DNA of 64,000 bases from Nocardioides speluncae. GTDB lineage: Bacteria; Actinomycetota; Actinomycetes; Propionibacteriales; Nocardioidaceae. Below the pieces are notes generated by a model that did no database searches, had not been told where the DNA came from, and worked only from the letters and a program-made list of their open reading frames with translations. Positions 8,230 to 16,282 of the stretch are shown piece after piece. The DNA lies in NCBI RefSeq assembly GCF_003121585.1, contig NZ_QEOO01000002.1:18021-82020 (forward strand), written 5' to 3'. Each line of letters begins with the position of its first letter. Positions within the stretch are counted from its first letter, which is position 1. Position numbers and translations under genes: made by a program.

Positions 8230-10893
8230 TCAGTTCTCTGGGGGCGAAGGGATGCTGGGAAGCGACGGCATCGAAGGCAACTCAGTCGGCGCTCCGGTCG
8301 CCCCACCCGTCGGGAAGTCCGTTGGCAGGCCGGTCGGCAGCCCCGTGGGTGCGGTCGGGGTCGAGCCCGGCTCGCCCCACTGACCAGGGCCCAGCCAGCG
8401 CGGGCAGTGCTCGTCCAGCCACGGCGGCAGCTCACGGAGGATTCGGCTCAGGACCGGAATCTCTCGCGTCATCGCACCGATGTCGCGGTCACGCGTCGCC
8501 TGGGCGATCCGGTCCGACGCGTCGGCGTAGTCCTCGATCGCCTCGGCCATCTCCCGATCGGTCATGCCGTCAGCCATCTCGCGGAAGATCTGCGCCTGCT
8601 CCTCCATACTGCCGGCTCGCTCGCCGGGATCGGCGCCCGCGCCCTGCTGCGACTGGGCCGTCATCTCCGTCAGGGGCGACCCGAGTTCGGGTCCCTTCTC
8701 CTCGATCAGCGCGCAGTCGGCCGCGTAGTCCGGGCCACTGTCGTCGTCGCCGAGCCAGGCCAAGAGGCCGAGAACGAGAGCGAGCACCAGCAGGCCGACA
8801 GCTCCGATGACGAGCAGGAGCGTGCCGCGGCGGCGCTCCGCACGTCGGCCGCGCAGGCTGTAGAACACTGCCGCGGCGAGGAGTAGGAGACCGCCGGCCA
8901 CGAGAGCCGAGACGGCGTACGGCGCGACCTGGCGCAGCCGGTCCTCGTCTTGACCGGAGTCGGCCTTCGGCCGGCCGGGCGGGCGTCGCGGCGGGAACTC
9001 ACGGGCCAGCGCCGCGGTGTCGACACTCGCCCCGCCACCCAGCCAGCGTTCCGATCCCTCGGACGCCGAGCCGTCCTCGACTCCGCGCCGTACGGCATCG
9101 GCGAGAGTCGGCCAGCCCTTCTCGAACTCGCTGGCGCTGACGGCGCTGCGGGCGACGGCGCTGAAGTCCACGCCGCCGTACGTATAGGTCCTGATGGTCT
9201 GAACCGCACCGCTGGTGGTCGTGATCGTCTTCTTGTAGGCGGGGTCTCGCAGGGTCGCGAGATAGTGGCGGAAGGTGTACCGCGGCGCCCAGTCGTTGAT
9301 CTGCCAGCGCCCGATTTCGCCGCTGTCGACGATCCCGGCGTACGGTCCGGCAGCGCCGTACTTCGCGCGGTACCACTCCGCCGCAACTCGGCTCTTGTAG
9401 ACGCGGCGTAGCGGCGCGAACGATGGCGCCTGGTTCACCGCCCGCACCATGTGCGGCAGGATCACGGTCCGGTAGATCTTCTCGAACCTCTCGGTGGCTG
9501 CCGCCGGCTGCGGGCAGTCGAGCGCGCTGCCCGGGCGGCCTTGTAGATCGGACTCCATCTGCACCCGCAGCGGCGCGTCCACGATGTACAGCGCATCCCC
9601 GTCCTCGCGCACCGTGGCCGCCTCCGGCGTGATCCAGGCCCGGCTGACGAAGCAGGTGGCGCCGGTGGTCGCCAGCCCCGCCCAGAACCGCCGCCCCGTC
9701 GGAGTGTCCGGGTCCATCAGCCGGCTGCCCGTCCGCTTCAGCTCCAGGTCGGCCTCCAGTAGCACCCGCCCGGCATCGGTCCGGCCGAACGCACGATCCA
9801 TGACCCGGTCCGGCTGATCGGGGTTGAGGTTCACCCAGAACGCCGACTTCGGCAGCGCCAGCCACACGAAGAACGCATCCGATGCCTGCTTCGCCTCGTC
9901 GACTCCGTCGACGTTCTGTCCGCCAGGCTGGGGACTTGCGCCGTGGAACGCGAAGTCGACCTCGCCCTTGTCTCCGTTGAAGTCCAGGTAACGCAGCTCC
10001 AGCGATGAGAAGTCGATCCCGCCCGGCGACACCAGCGCGCGAGCAAGCTCCGCCGAACTCTCATGATCCTCGCAGCCAGCAGCTACCGCCGTACGGCGTC
10101 GGGCCCGGGACGGGGCGGTGCACTCGCCCGTGGCGGGGGCCATGACCTCGTTGACGACCTTCGTGCTTCGGGCCAGCTTCTCCTGCTGCTCCTTGCGGTC
10201 CTGGGCGGCGGCCACGCTGGCGTTCCACTTCGCCATCAGGCCATCGGCATTGCGGCCGGGCCGGTGCGGCACGAGAGCCGCCACCTGCGCCTGCGGAGCC
10301 GACCTCGACAGTTCCCGGCTGCACACCTTGGTGCACGGTGAACGCTCGGTGACCACAGCCCGGGTGCGCGCCCTCGCTTCCTTCTCGATCTCGGCCACCG
10401 GGACGCCGAGCTGGCGTAGCAGCTTGCGAACAAGCTCGAGCAGCTTTCCCTCCGAGTGCTGCTGGCTGAGGAAGTCACTCTCGGTTGTCATCACGGCGAT
10501 GCTCTGGCCCTCGCCGAGTCCCAGGACCCTCGACTTCTCCGGGTTGAGGGCATCGGCGTCCAAGACCGTGGCTCGGCCACCCTTGAACAAGATCGGGTCG
10601 GCACCCTCAACGAGTCCCGAGACGTCGACATAGATGGCGGCAACGTTGTAGCCGAAGCTGTCGTACTTGCGCTTCACGAGCGCGGCGCGGTGTCGGCGGA
10701 GGTCGTCGGCTGCCGGATGGTCGTAGCCCTGCTCGCCGAGGTTCTGCCAGTCCGCCGCGGCGTAGGCGACTGGCAGCACCTCAGCAGGAGGCGGCGGCCG
10801 ATCGGGGATGACAGGAACAGCCAAGCCAAGACAGGTGGCCAGCAACGCTGCGAACGCTACGCGCTTGAAGGGTGAGGACTGTCCGAGACCCAT
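8230..10893 (-). CDS. Large secreted/membrane-anchored protein of unknown function
   Basis: 887-residue protein that I do not recognise. It begins MGLGQSSPFKRV followed by a hydrophobic signal-like stretch. A long region of about 600 residues, presumably extracellular, follows, with paired cysteines (for example CTKVC) and many Tyr/Trp-rich segments. Two membrane helices near residues 660-710 are separated by a short Arg-rich loop (RGRRAERRRG). The C-terminal part is acidic and ends in a Pro/Thr/Gly/Ser-rich tail of about 45 residues. The start at 10893 is supported by GGAGGA 5 nt upstream. The predicted topology is N-terminal signal, large outside domain, a two-helix hairpin, and an outside tail, consistent with a cell-envelope role. 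It stands alone between rpmB and 11032-11607. Confidence 0.8.
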   Translation of the reverse strand: MGLGQSSPFKRVAFAALLATCLGLAVPVIPDRPPPPAEVLPVAYAAADWQNLGEQGYDHPAADDLRRHRAALVKRKYDSFGYNVAAIYVDVSGLVEGADPILFKGGRATVLDADALNPEKSRVLGLGEGQSIAVMTTESDFLSQQHSEGKLLELVRKLLRQLGVPVAEIEKEARARTRAVVTERSPCTKVCSRELSRSAPQAQVAALVPHRPGRNADGLMAKWNASVAAAQDRKEQQEKLARSTKVVNEVMAPATGECTAPSRARRRTAVAAGCEDHESSAELARALVSPGGIDFSSLELRYLDFNGDKGEVDFAFHGASPQPGGQNVDGVDEAKQASDAFFVWLALPKSAFWVNLNPDQPDRVMDRAFGRTDAGRVLLEADLELKRTGSRLMDPDTPTGRRFWAGLATTGATCFVSRAWITPEAATVREDGDALYIVDAPLRVQMESDLQGRPGSALDCPQPAAATERFEKIYRTVILPHMVRAVNQAPSFAPLRRVYKSRVAAEWYRAKYGAAGPYAGIVDSGEIGRWQINDWAPRYTFRHYLATLRDPAYKKTITTTSGAVQTIRTYTYGGVDFSAVARSAVSASEFEKGWPTLADAVRRGVEDGSASEGSERWLGGGASVDTAALAREFPPRRPPGRPKADSGQDEDRLRQVAPYAVSALVAGGLLLLAAAVFYSLRGRRAERRRGTLLLVIGAVGLLVLALVLGLLAWLGDDDSGPDYAADCALIEEKGPELGSPLTEMTAQSQQGAGADPGERAGSMEEQAQIFREMADGMTDREMAEAIEDYADASDRIAQATRDRDIGAMTREIPVLSRILRELPPWLDEHCPRWLGPGQWGEPGSTPTAPTGLPTGLPTDFPTGGATGAPTELPSMPSLPSIPSPPEN

Positions 10894-11031
10894 TTCGCTC
10901 CTCCGACTCGGCGGCATCGGTCGGCGGCTCAATACCCATTCAGGCGCCACCTACTCACTAGGACGGCAAAGCCACCGAGGTTTGTTGTCGCACAGCGGTG
11001 CTCGGTGTGTGGAACTCCTGGCCGAGACCGG

Positions 11032-11607
11032 TCAGGCGGGGCCGACGGCCTGCCGGAGCGCGGTGTACGACGCGACCAGGGCGCTCCGCTCCTGGGCGAG
11101 CAGGTCGTCGTCGGCGCAGCCGCCGGCGACCCAGGCATCGGAGAAGCCCATCGCCTCGACCCGCTTCTTGGCCGCCGCCCTCATGGTGGCCGGCGGTGCG
11201 TCGTACACGTAGGCGTAGAGGTCGACCAGGGACTGCACCAGCTCCTCGGTAGAGGTGGCCGAGTCGTGCTGGTGCTCCCGGTGCAGCCGCCACCACTCGA
11301 CCTCCAGCTCGGCGGCCCGCACCGGGTCGAGGTCGAGGTCGACCATCCGGTAGAAGCGCCGCATCGACGCCCGGGCGGCGTCCGGGTGGTTGTCCGGGTA
11401 CGGCGCCCAGTGCTGGTTCGCGCGCAGCACGTGCCAGGCGCCGGCCAGCGTGCGCAGCCGACCCATCCCGAAGCCCTCGTGGACCATCCCGACGGCGGCG
11501 CTGAGGAAGCGGCGCCACTCGCGGCGGTAGTAGGCGGCCCAGGCGTCGGTCTCCCGGTTGGCGACCAGGACCGGGTCGAAGGTTCGCGGACCGCGCTCGG
11601 TGGCCAT
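11032..11607 (-). CDS. Conserved actinobacterial hypothetical protein
   Basis: 191-residue soluble protein beginning MATERGPRTFDPVL, rich in Trp, Tyr, Arg and Glu, with an amphipathic all-alpha appearance. It resembles hypothetical proteins I associate with other actinobacteria, but I know no function. The ATG at 11607 has no Shine-Dalgarno. A TAGCGT hexamer (complement of 11615-11620) lies 7 nt upstream, so the mRNA is probably leaderless; that context decided the start over an upstream alternative. It is divergent from 11684-12061 with a 76-bp gap. Confidence 0.8.
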   Translation of the reverse strand: MATERGPRTFDPVLVANRETDAWAAYYRREWRRFLSAAVGMVHEGFGMGRLRTLAGAWHVLRANQHWAPYPDNHPDAARASMRRFYRMVDLDLDPVRAAELEVEWWRLHREHQHDSATSTEELVQSLVDLYAYVYDAPPATMRAAAKKRVEAMGFSDAWVAGGCADDDLLAQERSALVASYTALRQAVGPA

Positions 11608-11670
11608 GGGTTTCACGCTAACCGCGTGAGGAGCGGGAAGGAGCGGAAATGCGGGCAACCCCAGCGGCGC

Positions 11671-11676
11671 TACCGT
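11671..11676 (+). promoter_or_regulatory. -10 box for a leaderless mRNA
   Basis: TACCGT fits TANNNT and ends 7 nt before the GTG at 11684. That spacing would place the transcription start at or beside the start codon. The same layout recurs at several genes in this window. No -35 is evident. Confidence 0.45.
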
Positions 11677-11683
11677 GGGCGGA

Positions 11684-12061
11684 GTGAGTGAGCTGACGGG
11701 AAGAGACCCGATCTACGATCCCCAGGAGCTGGAGCGGCAGCTAGTAGTCAGGGAGAACGCCGGCGATGTTGGTGGCATGACCGCCCTGTTCGAGCCGGAC
11801 GCGGTGATCGAACTCGGCGAGGGACGGCTGGTGCGCGGCACCGAAGCCATTCGCGAGTTCTTCACCGAGCTCCAAGTCACGGGAATCGGGCCGGAAGGAC
11901 GAAGGTTCAAGCTCGGTGAGCAGCGCCCAGCGCTGATCTCCGGCGATTTGGCCCTCACCTCGACGCGCAGTATCGACGGTGACATCACCTCGGAGGTCGC
12001 GCGGCGCCAGGACGATGGCACCTGGCTTTGGATCATCGACCGGTGGTCGGTCAACTGGTGA
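11684..12061 (+). CDS. NTF2/SnoaL-like domain protein (DUF4440 type)
   Basis: Small cone-shaped alpha+beta domain of about 125 residues. The pattern is typical of NTF2-like proteins: an N-terminal helix pair (ELERQLVVRENAGDVGGMTALF), the VIELGEGRLVRGTEAIREFF segment, then beta strands ending WLWIIDRWSVNW. Members act as small-molecule binders, isomerases or accessory domains, and the substrate cannot be told here. A GTG three codons earlier is possible; I prefer 11684 because of the -10 box spacing. The stop lies 9 bp from the stop of convergent thiL. Confidence 0.8.
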   Translation: MSELTGRDPIYDPQELERQLVVRENAGDVGGMTALFEPDAVIELGEGRLVRGTEAIREFFTELQVTGIGPEGRRFKLGEQRPALISGDLALTSTRSIDGDITSEVARRQDDGTWLWIIDRWSVNW

Positions 12062-12070
12062 CGCGAGGGC

Positions 12071-13015
12071 TCAGAAATGGGTCCAGCCGCGGGGGCCGTC
12101 GTACTCCGCACCGTCGACGGTGACGCCACTGCCGTCCAGGACGCGGCCGATGGTCAGCCAGCCGTCCGGCACCGCACCGGCCGGGAAGGTGGCGAGCAGC
12201 GCGTGGTCCTCTCCCCCGCCGAGCACGTACTGCAGCGGCTCCGCGCCGGTCGCGGCGGCGACCGCCTCGAGCGGCTCCGGGATCTCGAAGGCGCCGCTGT
12301 CGATGTCGATCGCCACTCCGGACGCGGCGGCGATGTGGCCGGCGTCGGCGAGCAGGCCGTCGGAGATGTCGATCATCGCCGTCGCGAGGCCGGCGACGGC
12401 CGGGCCGGCGTCGTACGGCGGCTCCGGGCGTCGGTAGGCGTCGACCAGCGCCCGCGGCGAGCGGAACCCGCGCCCGAGTACGGCGAGCCCGCCAGCCGCC
12501 CAGCCCTGACGGCCGCGGAGCGCGACCACCTCGCCGGCCGTCGCCCCGGAGCGGAGTATCGGCGCCTCGGTACAGGCGCCCAGCACCGTCACTGCGATCA
12601 CGATCTCGTCGGCCCGGGTCAGGTCGCCGCCGACCACACTCGCCCCGACCAGCGCCGCCTCCGCGGCGAAGCCGCGGGCGAAGTCCAGCAGCCACTGCGC
12701 AGGCAGGTCCGCCGGTGCCGCGACACCGATGGTGAGCGAGGTGGCCCGGCCGCCCATGGCGTTGATGTCGGAGATGTTCTGGGCGGCGGCGCGGTGGCCG
12801 ACGTCTTCGGCGGAGGCCCAGTCGCGCCGGAAGTGGTTGCCCTCGACGAGCAGGTCGGTCGAGATCACGACATGGCCGGTACGGACCCGGAGCACCGCGG
12901 CGTCGTCGCCCGGCCCGACCAGCACCTGCTCGCCCTGCTCGAAGACCTGTACCAAAGCGTCGATCAGCCCGAACTCGCCGGCCTCGGCGAGGGTCACGTC
13001 GGGTGCGAAGGTCAT
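12071..13015 (-). CDS. thiL: Thiamine-monophosphate kinase
   Basis: ATP-dependent kinase that makes thiamine diphosphate from thiamine monophosphate. The AIR-synthase-like fold is recognisable from GEFGLIDAL, the VGPGDDAAVL metal/ATP loop, STDLLVEGNHF and the ISDGLLADAGHI segment, with LGGGEDHALL near the C-terminus. The ATG at 13015 gives 314 residues, close to the family norm. Alternatives are an ATG at 13024 and a GTG at 13060, the latter lying only 12 nt from a TAGGTT -10 box. The gene is divergent from the Lrp-like gene at 13145 across a compact double promoter. Confidence 0.93.
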   Translation of the reverse strand: MTFAPDVTLAEAGEFGLIDALVQVFEQGEQVLVGPGDDAAVLRVRTGHVVISTDLLVEGNHFRRDWASAEDVGHRAAAQNISDINAMGGRATSLTIGVAAPADLPAQWLLDFARGFAAEAALVGASVVGGDLTRADEIVIAVTVLGACTEAPILRSGATAGEVVALRGRQGWAAGGLAVLGRGFRSPRALVDAYRRPEPPYDAGPAVAGLATAMIDISDGLLADAGHIAAASGVAIDIDSGAFEIPEPLEAVAAATGAEPLQYVLGGGEDHALLATFPAGAVPDGWLTIGRVLDGSGVTVDGAEYDGPRGWTHF

Positions 13016-13071
13016 GGCCCCCATCTCATCAGACGTGGCCTTTCCCACCTGCGTCGCCACTAGGGAGGGTG

Positions 13072-13107
13072 CAACCTATCCGGTCGCGTCGGGCACGCGA
13101 TAGGTTG
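13072..13107. promoter_or_regulatory. Symmetric divergent promoter pair, thiL / Lrp-like gene
   Basis: CAACCTATC at 13072-13080 and GATAGGTTG at 13099-13107 form a 9-bp inverted repeat 18 bp apart. Each half contains a TAGGTT hexamer (TANNNT) facing its own gene: thiL to the left and the Lrp-like gene to the right. The -35 region of each promoter would overlap the other's -10. The dyad could also be an operator bound by a dimer. Confidence 0.5.
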
Positions 13108-13144
13108 ACCAGTGACCAAGTCCGCAACAGATCGAGGAGTCACG

Positions 13145-13381
13145 ATGGTCGTACAGGCCTACATCTTGATCCAGACCGACGTCGGCAAGGCTGCCGAGGT
13201 CGCCGTCGCGATCGCCAAGGTGAAGGGCGTTACCCTCGCCGAGGACGTGACCGGCCCGTACGACGTGATCGTGCGCGCGGAGGCACGCAACGTCGACGAG
13301 CTCGGCAAGCTCGTGGTGGCCAAGGTGCAGACCCTCGATGGGATCACGCGCACGCTCACCTGCCCGGTCGTCCACATCTGA
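13145..13381 (+). CDS. Stand-alone Lrp/AsnC ligand-binding (RAM) domain protein
   Basis: 78-residue protein consisting only of the Lrp/AsnC effector-binding beta-alpha-beta-beta-alpha-beta domain, without the helix-turn-helix. It starts MVVQAYILIQTDVGKA and contains the typical TGPYDVIV segment. Such stand-alone domains occur widely in actinobacteria and assemble into rings; some bind amino acids. The ATG at 13145 has a GAGGAG ribosome-binding site, with a TAGGTT -10 about 38 nt upstream. An earlier GTG at 13112 would add a tail unlike the family. Confidence 0.9.
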   Translation: MVVQAYILIQTDVGKAAEVAVAIAKVKGVTLAEDVTGPYDVIVRAEARNVDELGKLVVAKVQTLDGITRTLTCPVVHI

Positions 13382-13385
13382 GCAG

Positions 13386-13931
13386 TTGTTGACGAGCTTC
13401 CGGCGCCCCGGGTCCGCTCGGACACGGGGCGCCATCCATTTCCGTCCCGTCCTTGCCTTCGCGATCGGGGCCTACCTGGTCGCGACCCTGGCAGCCTGCA
13501 GCGAGAAGGTGCCGATCGACGAGCCGGACATGAGCGACACGACCGAGGAGACCTGCGCCAAGCTGATCGAGGAGCTCCCCGAGACCGTCGGCGGCCAGCA
13601 GCAGCGCGAGATGGAGCCCGCCAACGCCCTCGGCGCCGCCTGGGGCGAGCCGGCGATCGTGCTGACCTGCGGGGTGCCGCTGCCGGATGACGTGGTGGCG
13701 ACCGACGGCACCGAGGCGCCGCCGCCGTGCCAGGAGGTCGACGGTGTCGGCTGGTTCGTGCCGGAGGACCAGATTGCCGACCAGTCCGCCGACGTGGTGA
13801 TGACCACCATCGACTTCAGCCCGGCCGTCCAGGTGCAGCTGCCCGCGGCGTACCGCCCGACCGGCGCCGCCATGGTCGACCTCGCGCCCGCCATCAAGAA
13901 GACGCTCGAGCCCGTCGACCGCTGCAAGTGA
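13386..13931 (+). CDS. DUF3515 family lipoprotein
   Basis: Actinobacterial envelope lipoprotein of the DUF3515 family, function unknown. A basic N-terminus is followed by a hydrophobic segment and a lipobox ending LAAC (Cys near residue 38). The mature part holds conserved cysteines (ETCAKL, LTCGVP, PPCQEV and the final RCK). The family is usually found beside the stand-alone Lrp gene and thiL, as here. The start is uncertain: I use the TTG at 13386; an ATG at 13338 would overlap the previous gene by 44 bp. The stop is followed after 10 nt by the structured element at 13942. Confidence 0.85.
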   Translation: MLTSFRRPGSARTRGAIHFRPVLAFAIGAYLVATLAACSEKVPIDEPDMSDTTEETCAKLIEELPETVGGQQQREMEPANALGAAWGEPAIVLTCGVPLPDDVVATDGTEAPPPCQEVDGVGWFVPEDQIADQSADVVMTTIDFSPAVQVQLPAAYRPTGAAMVDLAPAIKKTLEPVDRCK

Positions 13932-13941
13932 CCGGCTCCCG

Positions 13942-14100
13942 GGGAGTCTGCTGAGCAATACCGTCGAAGCGAGCGGTGTGAGACGTGTGCGCTCGCAAGG
14001 CGGACGAGGGAGGCGGGCCGGTGGCCCGTCGACCGAGGACAACACAGCGAGCGTGCGCGTATCGCGCCGCGCAGCCGACGGGATTGCTCAGCAGACTCCC
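13942..14100 (+). ncRNA. Long-stem structured element, copy 1 (putative RNA or MITE)
   Basis: A 159-nt intergenic element. Outer arms 13942-13959 and 14083-14100 pair perfectly over 18 bp. One mismatch is followed by 6 more pairs (13961-13966 with 14076-14081), then a long inner helix (13973-13996 with 14047-14070) with one mismatch. The inner helix holds five non-Watson-Crick pairs, all G-U if the + strand is RNA; on the minus strand they would be A-C mismatches. The apex is a 56-nt core (13995-14050) containing a 6-bp hairpin CGGGCC-GGT-GGCCCG at 14014-14028. The core is 51/56 identical to copy 2 at 23225-23280, while the outer arms share no sequence. It fills the gap between two co-directional genes. 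Confidence 0.7.
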
Positions 14101-14106
14101 TAGGCT
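14101..14106 (+). promoter_or_regulatory. -10 box TAGGCT for a leaderless mRNA
   Basis: TAGGCT lies immediately after the structured element and 6 nt before the ATG at 14113, which has no Shine-Dalgarno. The spacing implies transcription starting at or next to the ATG. If correct, the downstream gene has its own promoter and the element at 13942-14100 is not its leader. Confidence 0.5.
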
Positions 14107-14112
14107 GTGGGC

Positions 14113-15189
14113 ATGGCCGATCCCGCGTCCTACCGCCCCGCCACCGTCGCCGTCACCGCCGGCCGGCCCGCCCACGAGCCCGACAACCCGCTGAACGAGC
14201 CGATCACGATGGCCTCGACGTACGTCGCGGGCGGAGACCGCGAGTACGGCCGCTACACCAACCCGACCTGGACCGCCTTCGAGACCGCTCTCGGCGCGCT
14301 CGAGGGCGGCCGGTGCCTGGCGTTCGCCTCCGGGCTGGCGACCGTGAGCACGTTGCTCGACCTGGTCGGCCAGGGCCAGAAGGTGGTCGCGCCGCGGCAC
14401 GCCTACTCCGGCACCGTCATGCAGCTGGCCGATCTCGAGGCCCGCGGCCGGCTGCACGCAGAGCTGGTCGACATCGCCGACACCGCGGCCGTGGTCAAGG
14501 CCTGCGCCGACGCCTCGCTGGTCTGGCTGGAGTCGCCCACCAACCCGGCGCTCGAGCTGGCCGACATCCCGGTGATCGCCGAGGCCGCGCGCGAGGCCGG
14601 CGCGTACGTCGTGGTCGACAACACCTTCGCCACTCCCCTGCTGCAGCAGCCGCTCGACCTCGGCGCCGACCTGGTCGTGCACTCCGCGACCAAGTTCATC
14701 GCCGGCCACAGCGACGTGCTGATGGGCGCTGTGCTCACCCGCGACGACGAGCTGTACGGCGTACTCAAGGGCCGGCGGGACCTGATCGGCGCCGTCCCCG
14801 GGCCGTTCGAGGCATGGCTGGCGCTACGCGGCCTCCGCACCCTCCACCTGCGGATCGAGCGCGCCCAGGCCAACGCCCAGGAGCTGGTACGCCGCCTCGG
14901 CGAGCATCCCGCCGTCGGTGAGGTCCGCTACCCCGGCTTCGGTGCGATCGTGTCGATCGTGCTCGCCGAGGGCGCGCTCGCCGCCGACCTGCTCACCCAC
15001 AAGACCAAGCTCTGGGTGCACGCCACCAGCCTCGGCGGCGTCGAGTCGACCTTCGAGCGCCGCCGCCGCTGGAAGTCGGAGGCGGCCACGATCCCCGACG
15101 GCCTGGTCCGGATGTCGGTCGGCATCGAGGACATCGAGGACCTCTGGACCGACCTCAAGACCGCCCTCGACACCCTGACGAGCAGTTAG
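14113..15189 (+). CDS. Cystathionine gamma-synthase/lyase-family PLP enzyme
   Basis: 358-residue fold-type-I, PLP-dependent Cys/Met-metabolism enzyme. Visible landmarks are the YGRYTNPTW motif near the N-terminus, the FASGLATVS cofactor loop, VWLESPTNP, VVDNTFATPLLQQPL, and HSATKFIAGHSD with the Schiff-base lysine near residue 196. Family members make or cleave cystathionine or act as gamma-lyases, and sequence alone does not separate these. It is somewhat short and divergent, and the C-terminal half is compact. The ATG at 14113 was chosen over a GTG two codons upstream because of the -10 box spacing. It converges with gpsA across a perfect palindrome. Confidence 0.88.
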   Translation: MADPASYRPATVAVTAGRPAHEPDNPLNEPITMASTYVAGGDREYGRYTNPTWTAFETALGALEGGRCLAFASGLATVSTLLDLVGQGQKVVAPRHAYSGTVMQLADLEARGRLHAELVDIADTAAVVKACADASLVWLESPTNPALELADIPVIAEAAREAGAYVVVDNTFATPLLQQPLDLGADLVVHSATKFIAGHSDVLMGAVLTRDDELYGVLKGRRDLIGAVPGPFEAWLALRGLRTLHLRIERAQANAQELVRRLGEHPAVGEVRYPGFGAIVSIVLAEGALAADLLTHKTKLWVHATSLGGVESTFERRRRWKSEAATIPDGLVRMSVGIEDIEDLWTDLKTALDTLTSS

Positions 15190-15237
15190 CCCGACCGTTT
15201 CTGTCCCAGCCCGCTGGAAACTTCGCGTGGGTTGGGC

Positions 15238-15265
15238 CAGTTTCACTAGGTACCTAGTGAAACTG
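15238..15265. terminator. 28-bp perfect palindrome between convergent genes
   Basis: CAGTTTCACTAGG followed by TA and CCTAGTGAAACTG reads identically on both strands. It lies 48 bp after the PLP-enzyme stop and 15 bp before the gpsA stop. A bidirectional terminator is the natural reading. A loopless palindrome is unusual for a terminator, so a protein-binding site is an alternative. Confidence 0.65.
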
Positions 15266-15280
15266 CCCGCCCCGCAACCA

Positions 15281-16282
15281 CTAGTCTGTCTCGGCCTTGA
15301 TGTCGCGGGAGATCATGCTGTCCATCAGTTCCGGGGCGGTCATCCGGCCGCCGACGACAGCCTCGACGTGCTCGGCGATCGGCGCGTCCACGTTGGTGCG
15401 ACGAGCCAGGTCGAGCAGCGACGAGCAGGACTTCGCGCCCTCGGCGACCTGCCGGGTCGAGGCGTAGATCTCCTCGGTCGTCATCCCCTGGCCTAGCTTC
15501 TCGCCGAAGCTCCGGTTGCGCGACAGCGGCGAGGAGCAGGTAGCGACAAGGTCGCCGAGCCCGGCCAGGCCCATCAGCGTCAGCGGGTTGGCGCCGAGCG
15601 CCATCGCCAGCCGGGCGGTCTCGGCGAGGCCGCGGGTGATCACCGAGGCGGTGGTGTTGTCGCCGAAGCCGAGCCCGACCGCCATCCCGACCGCGAGCCC
15701 GACCACGTTCTTGTAGGCGCCGCCCAGCTCGCAGCCGAGGACGTCGAGCGAGCTGTAGGGCCGGAACGCCTTGGTGTGGCACAGCGTCTGCAGCCGCTTC
15801 ACGACATCCTCGTCGGCGCAGGCGACCACCGAAGCGGCCGGCTCCCGGCTGGCGATCTCCTTGGCGAGGTTCGGACCGCTGACCACGGCGATCCGGTCCG
15901 GGCCGGCGCCGGTGACCTCGGCGATCACCTCCGACATCCGCTTCACGGTGCCGAGCTCCACGCCCTTCATCAGCGAGATCAGCACCTGGTTGTCGGCGAT
16001 GAAGTCGGACCACTCACCGAGGTTCTGGCGCAGCGTCTGGGACGGTACGGCGAGCACCACCGCCTCGGCCTCGGCGAGCGCCTTCTCCGGGTCGTGGGTC
16101 GCCGAGATCGTGGGCGGAAGCTGGATGCCAGGCAGGTAGTCGGAGTTCTCCCGCTTATCGTTGATCGTCGCGCACACCTCCTCCCGTCGGCCCCAGATGG
16201 TCACGTCGTTGCCGGCGTCGGCGAGCACGAGCGAGAACGCCGTACCCCACGATCCGGCTCCGAATACCGCCACCTTGGTCAT
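15281..16282 (-). CDS. gpsA: NAD(P)+-dependent glycerol-3-phosphate dehydrogenase
   Basis: Reduces dihydroxyacetone phosphate to sn-glycerol-3-phosphate, the backbone for phospholipids. The 333-residue protein starts MTKVAVFGAGSWGTAFS, the dinucleotide-binding GxGxxG motif. It contains VSGPNLAKEIA, the catalytic-lysine segment GGAYKNVVGLAVGM, and GLGDLVATCSSPLSRNR near residues 250-266. The ATG at 16282 overlaps the plsC stop by 4 bp. An open frame continues upstream through plsC but is not coding. Its coupling to an acyltransferase puts the first two steps of phosphatidic acid synthesis in one operon. Confidence 0.97.
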   Translation of the reverse strand: MTKVAVFGAGSWGTAFSLVLADAGNDVTIWGRREEVCATINDKRENSDYLPGIQLPPTISATHDPEKALAEAEAVVLAVPSQTLRQNLGEWSDFIADNQVLISLMKGVELGTVKRMSEVIAEVTGAGPDRIAVVSGPNLAKEIASREPAASVVACADEDVVKRLQTLCHTKAFRPYSSLDVLGCELGGAYKNVVGLAVGMAVGLGFGDNTTASVITRGLAETARLAMALGANPLTLMGLAGLGDLVATCSSPLSRNRSFGEKLGQGMTTEEIYASTRQVAEGAKSCSSLLDLARRTNVDAPIAEHVEAVVGGRMTAPELMDSMISRDIKAETD

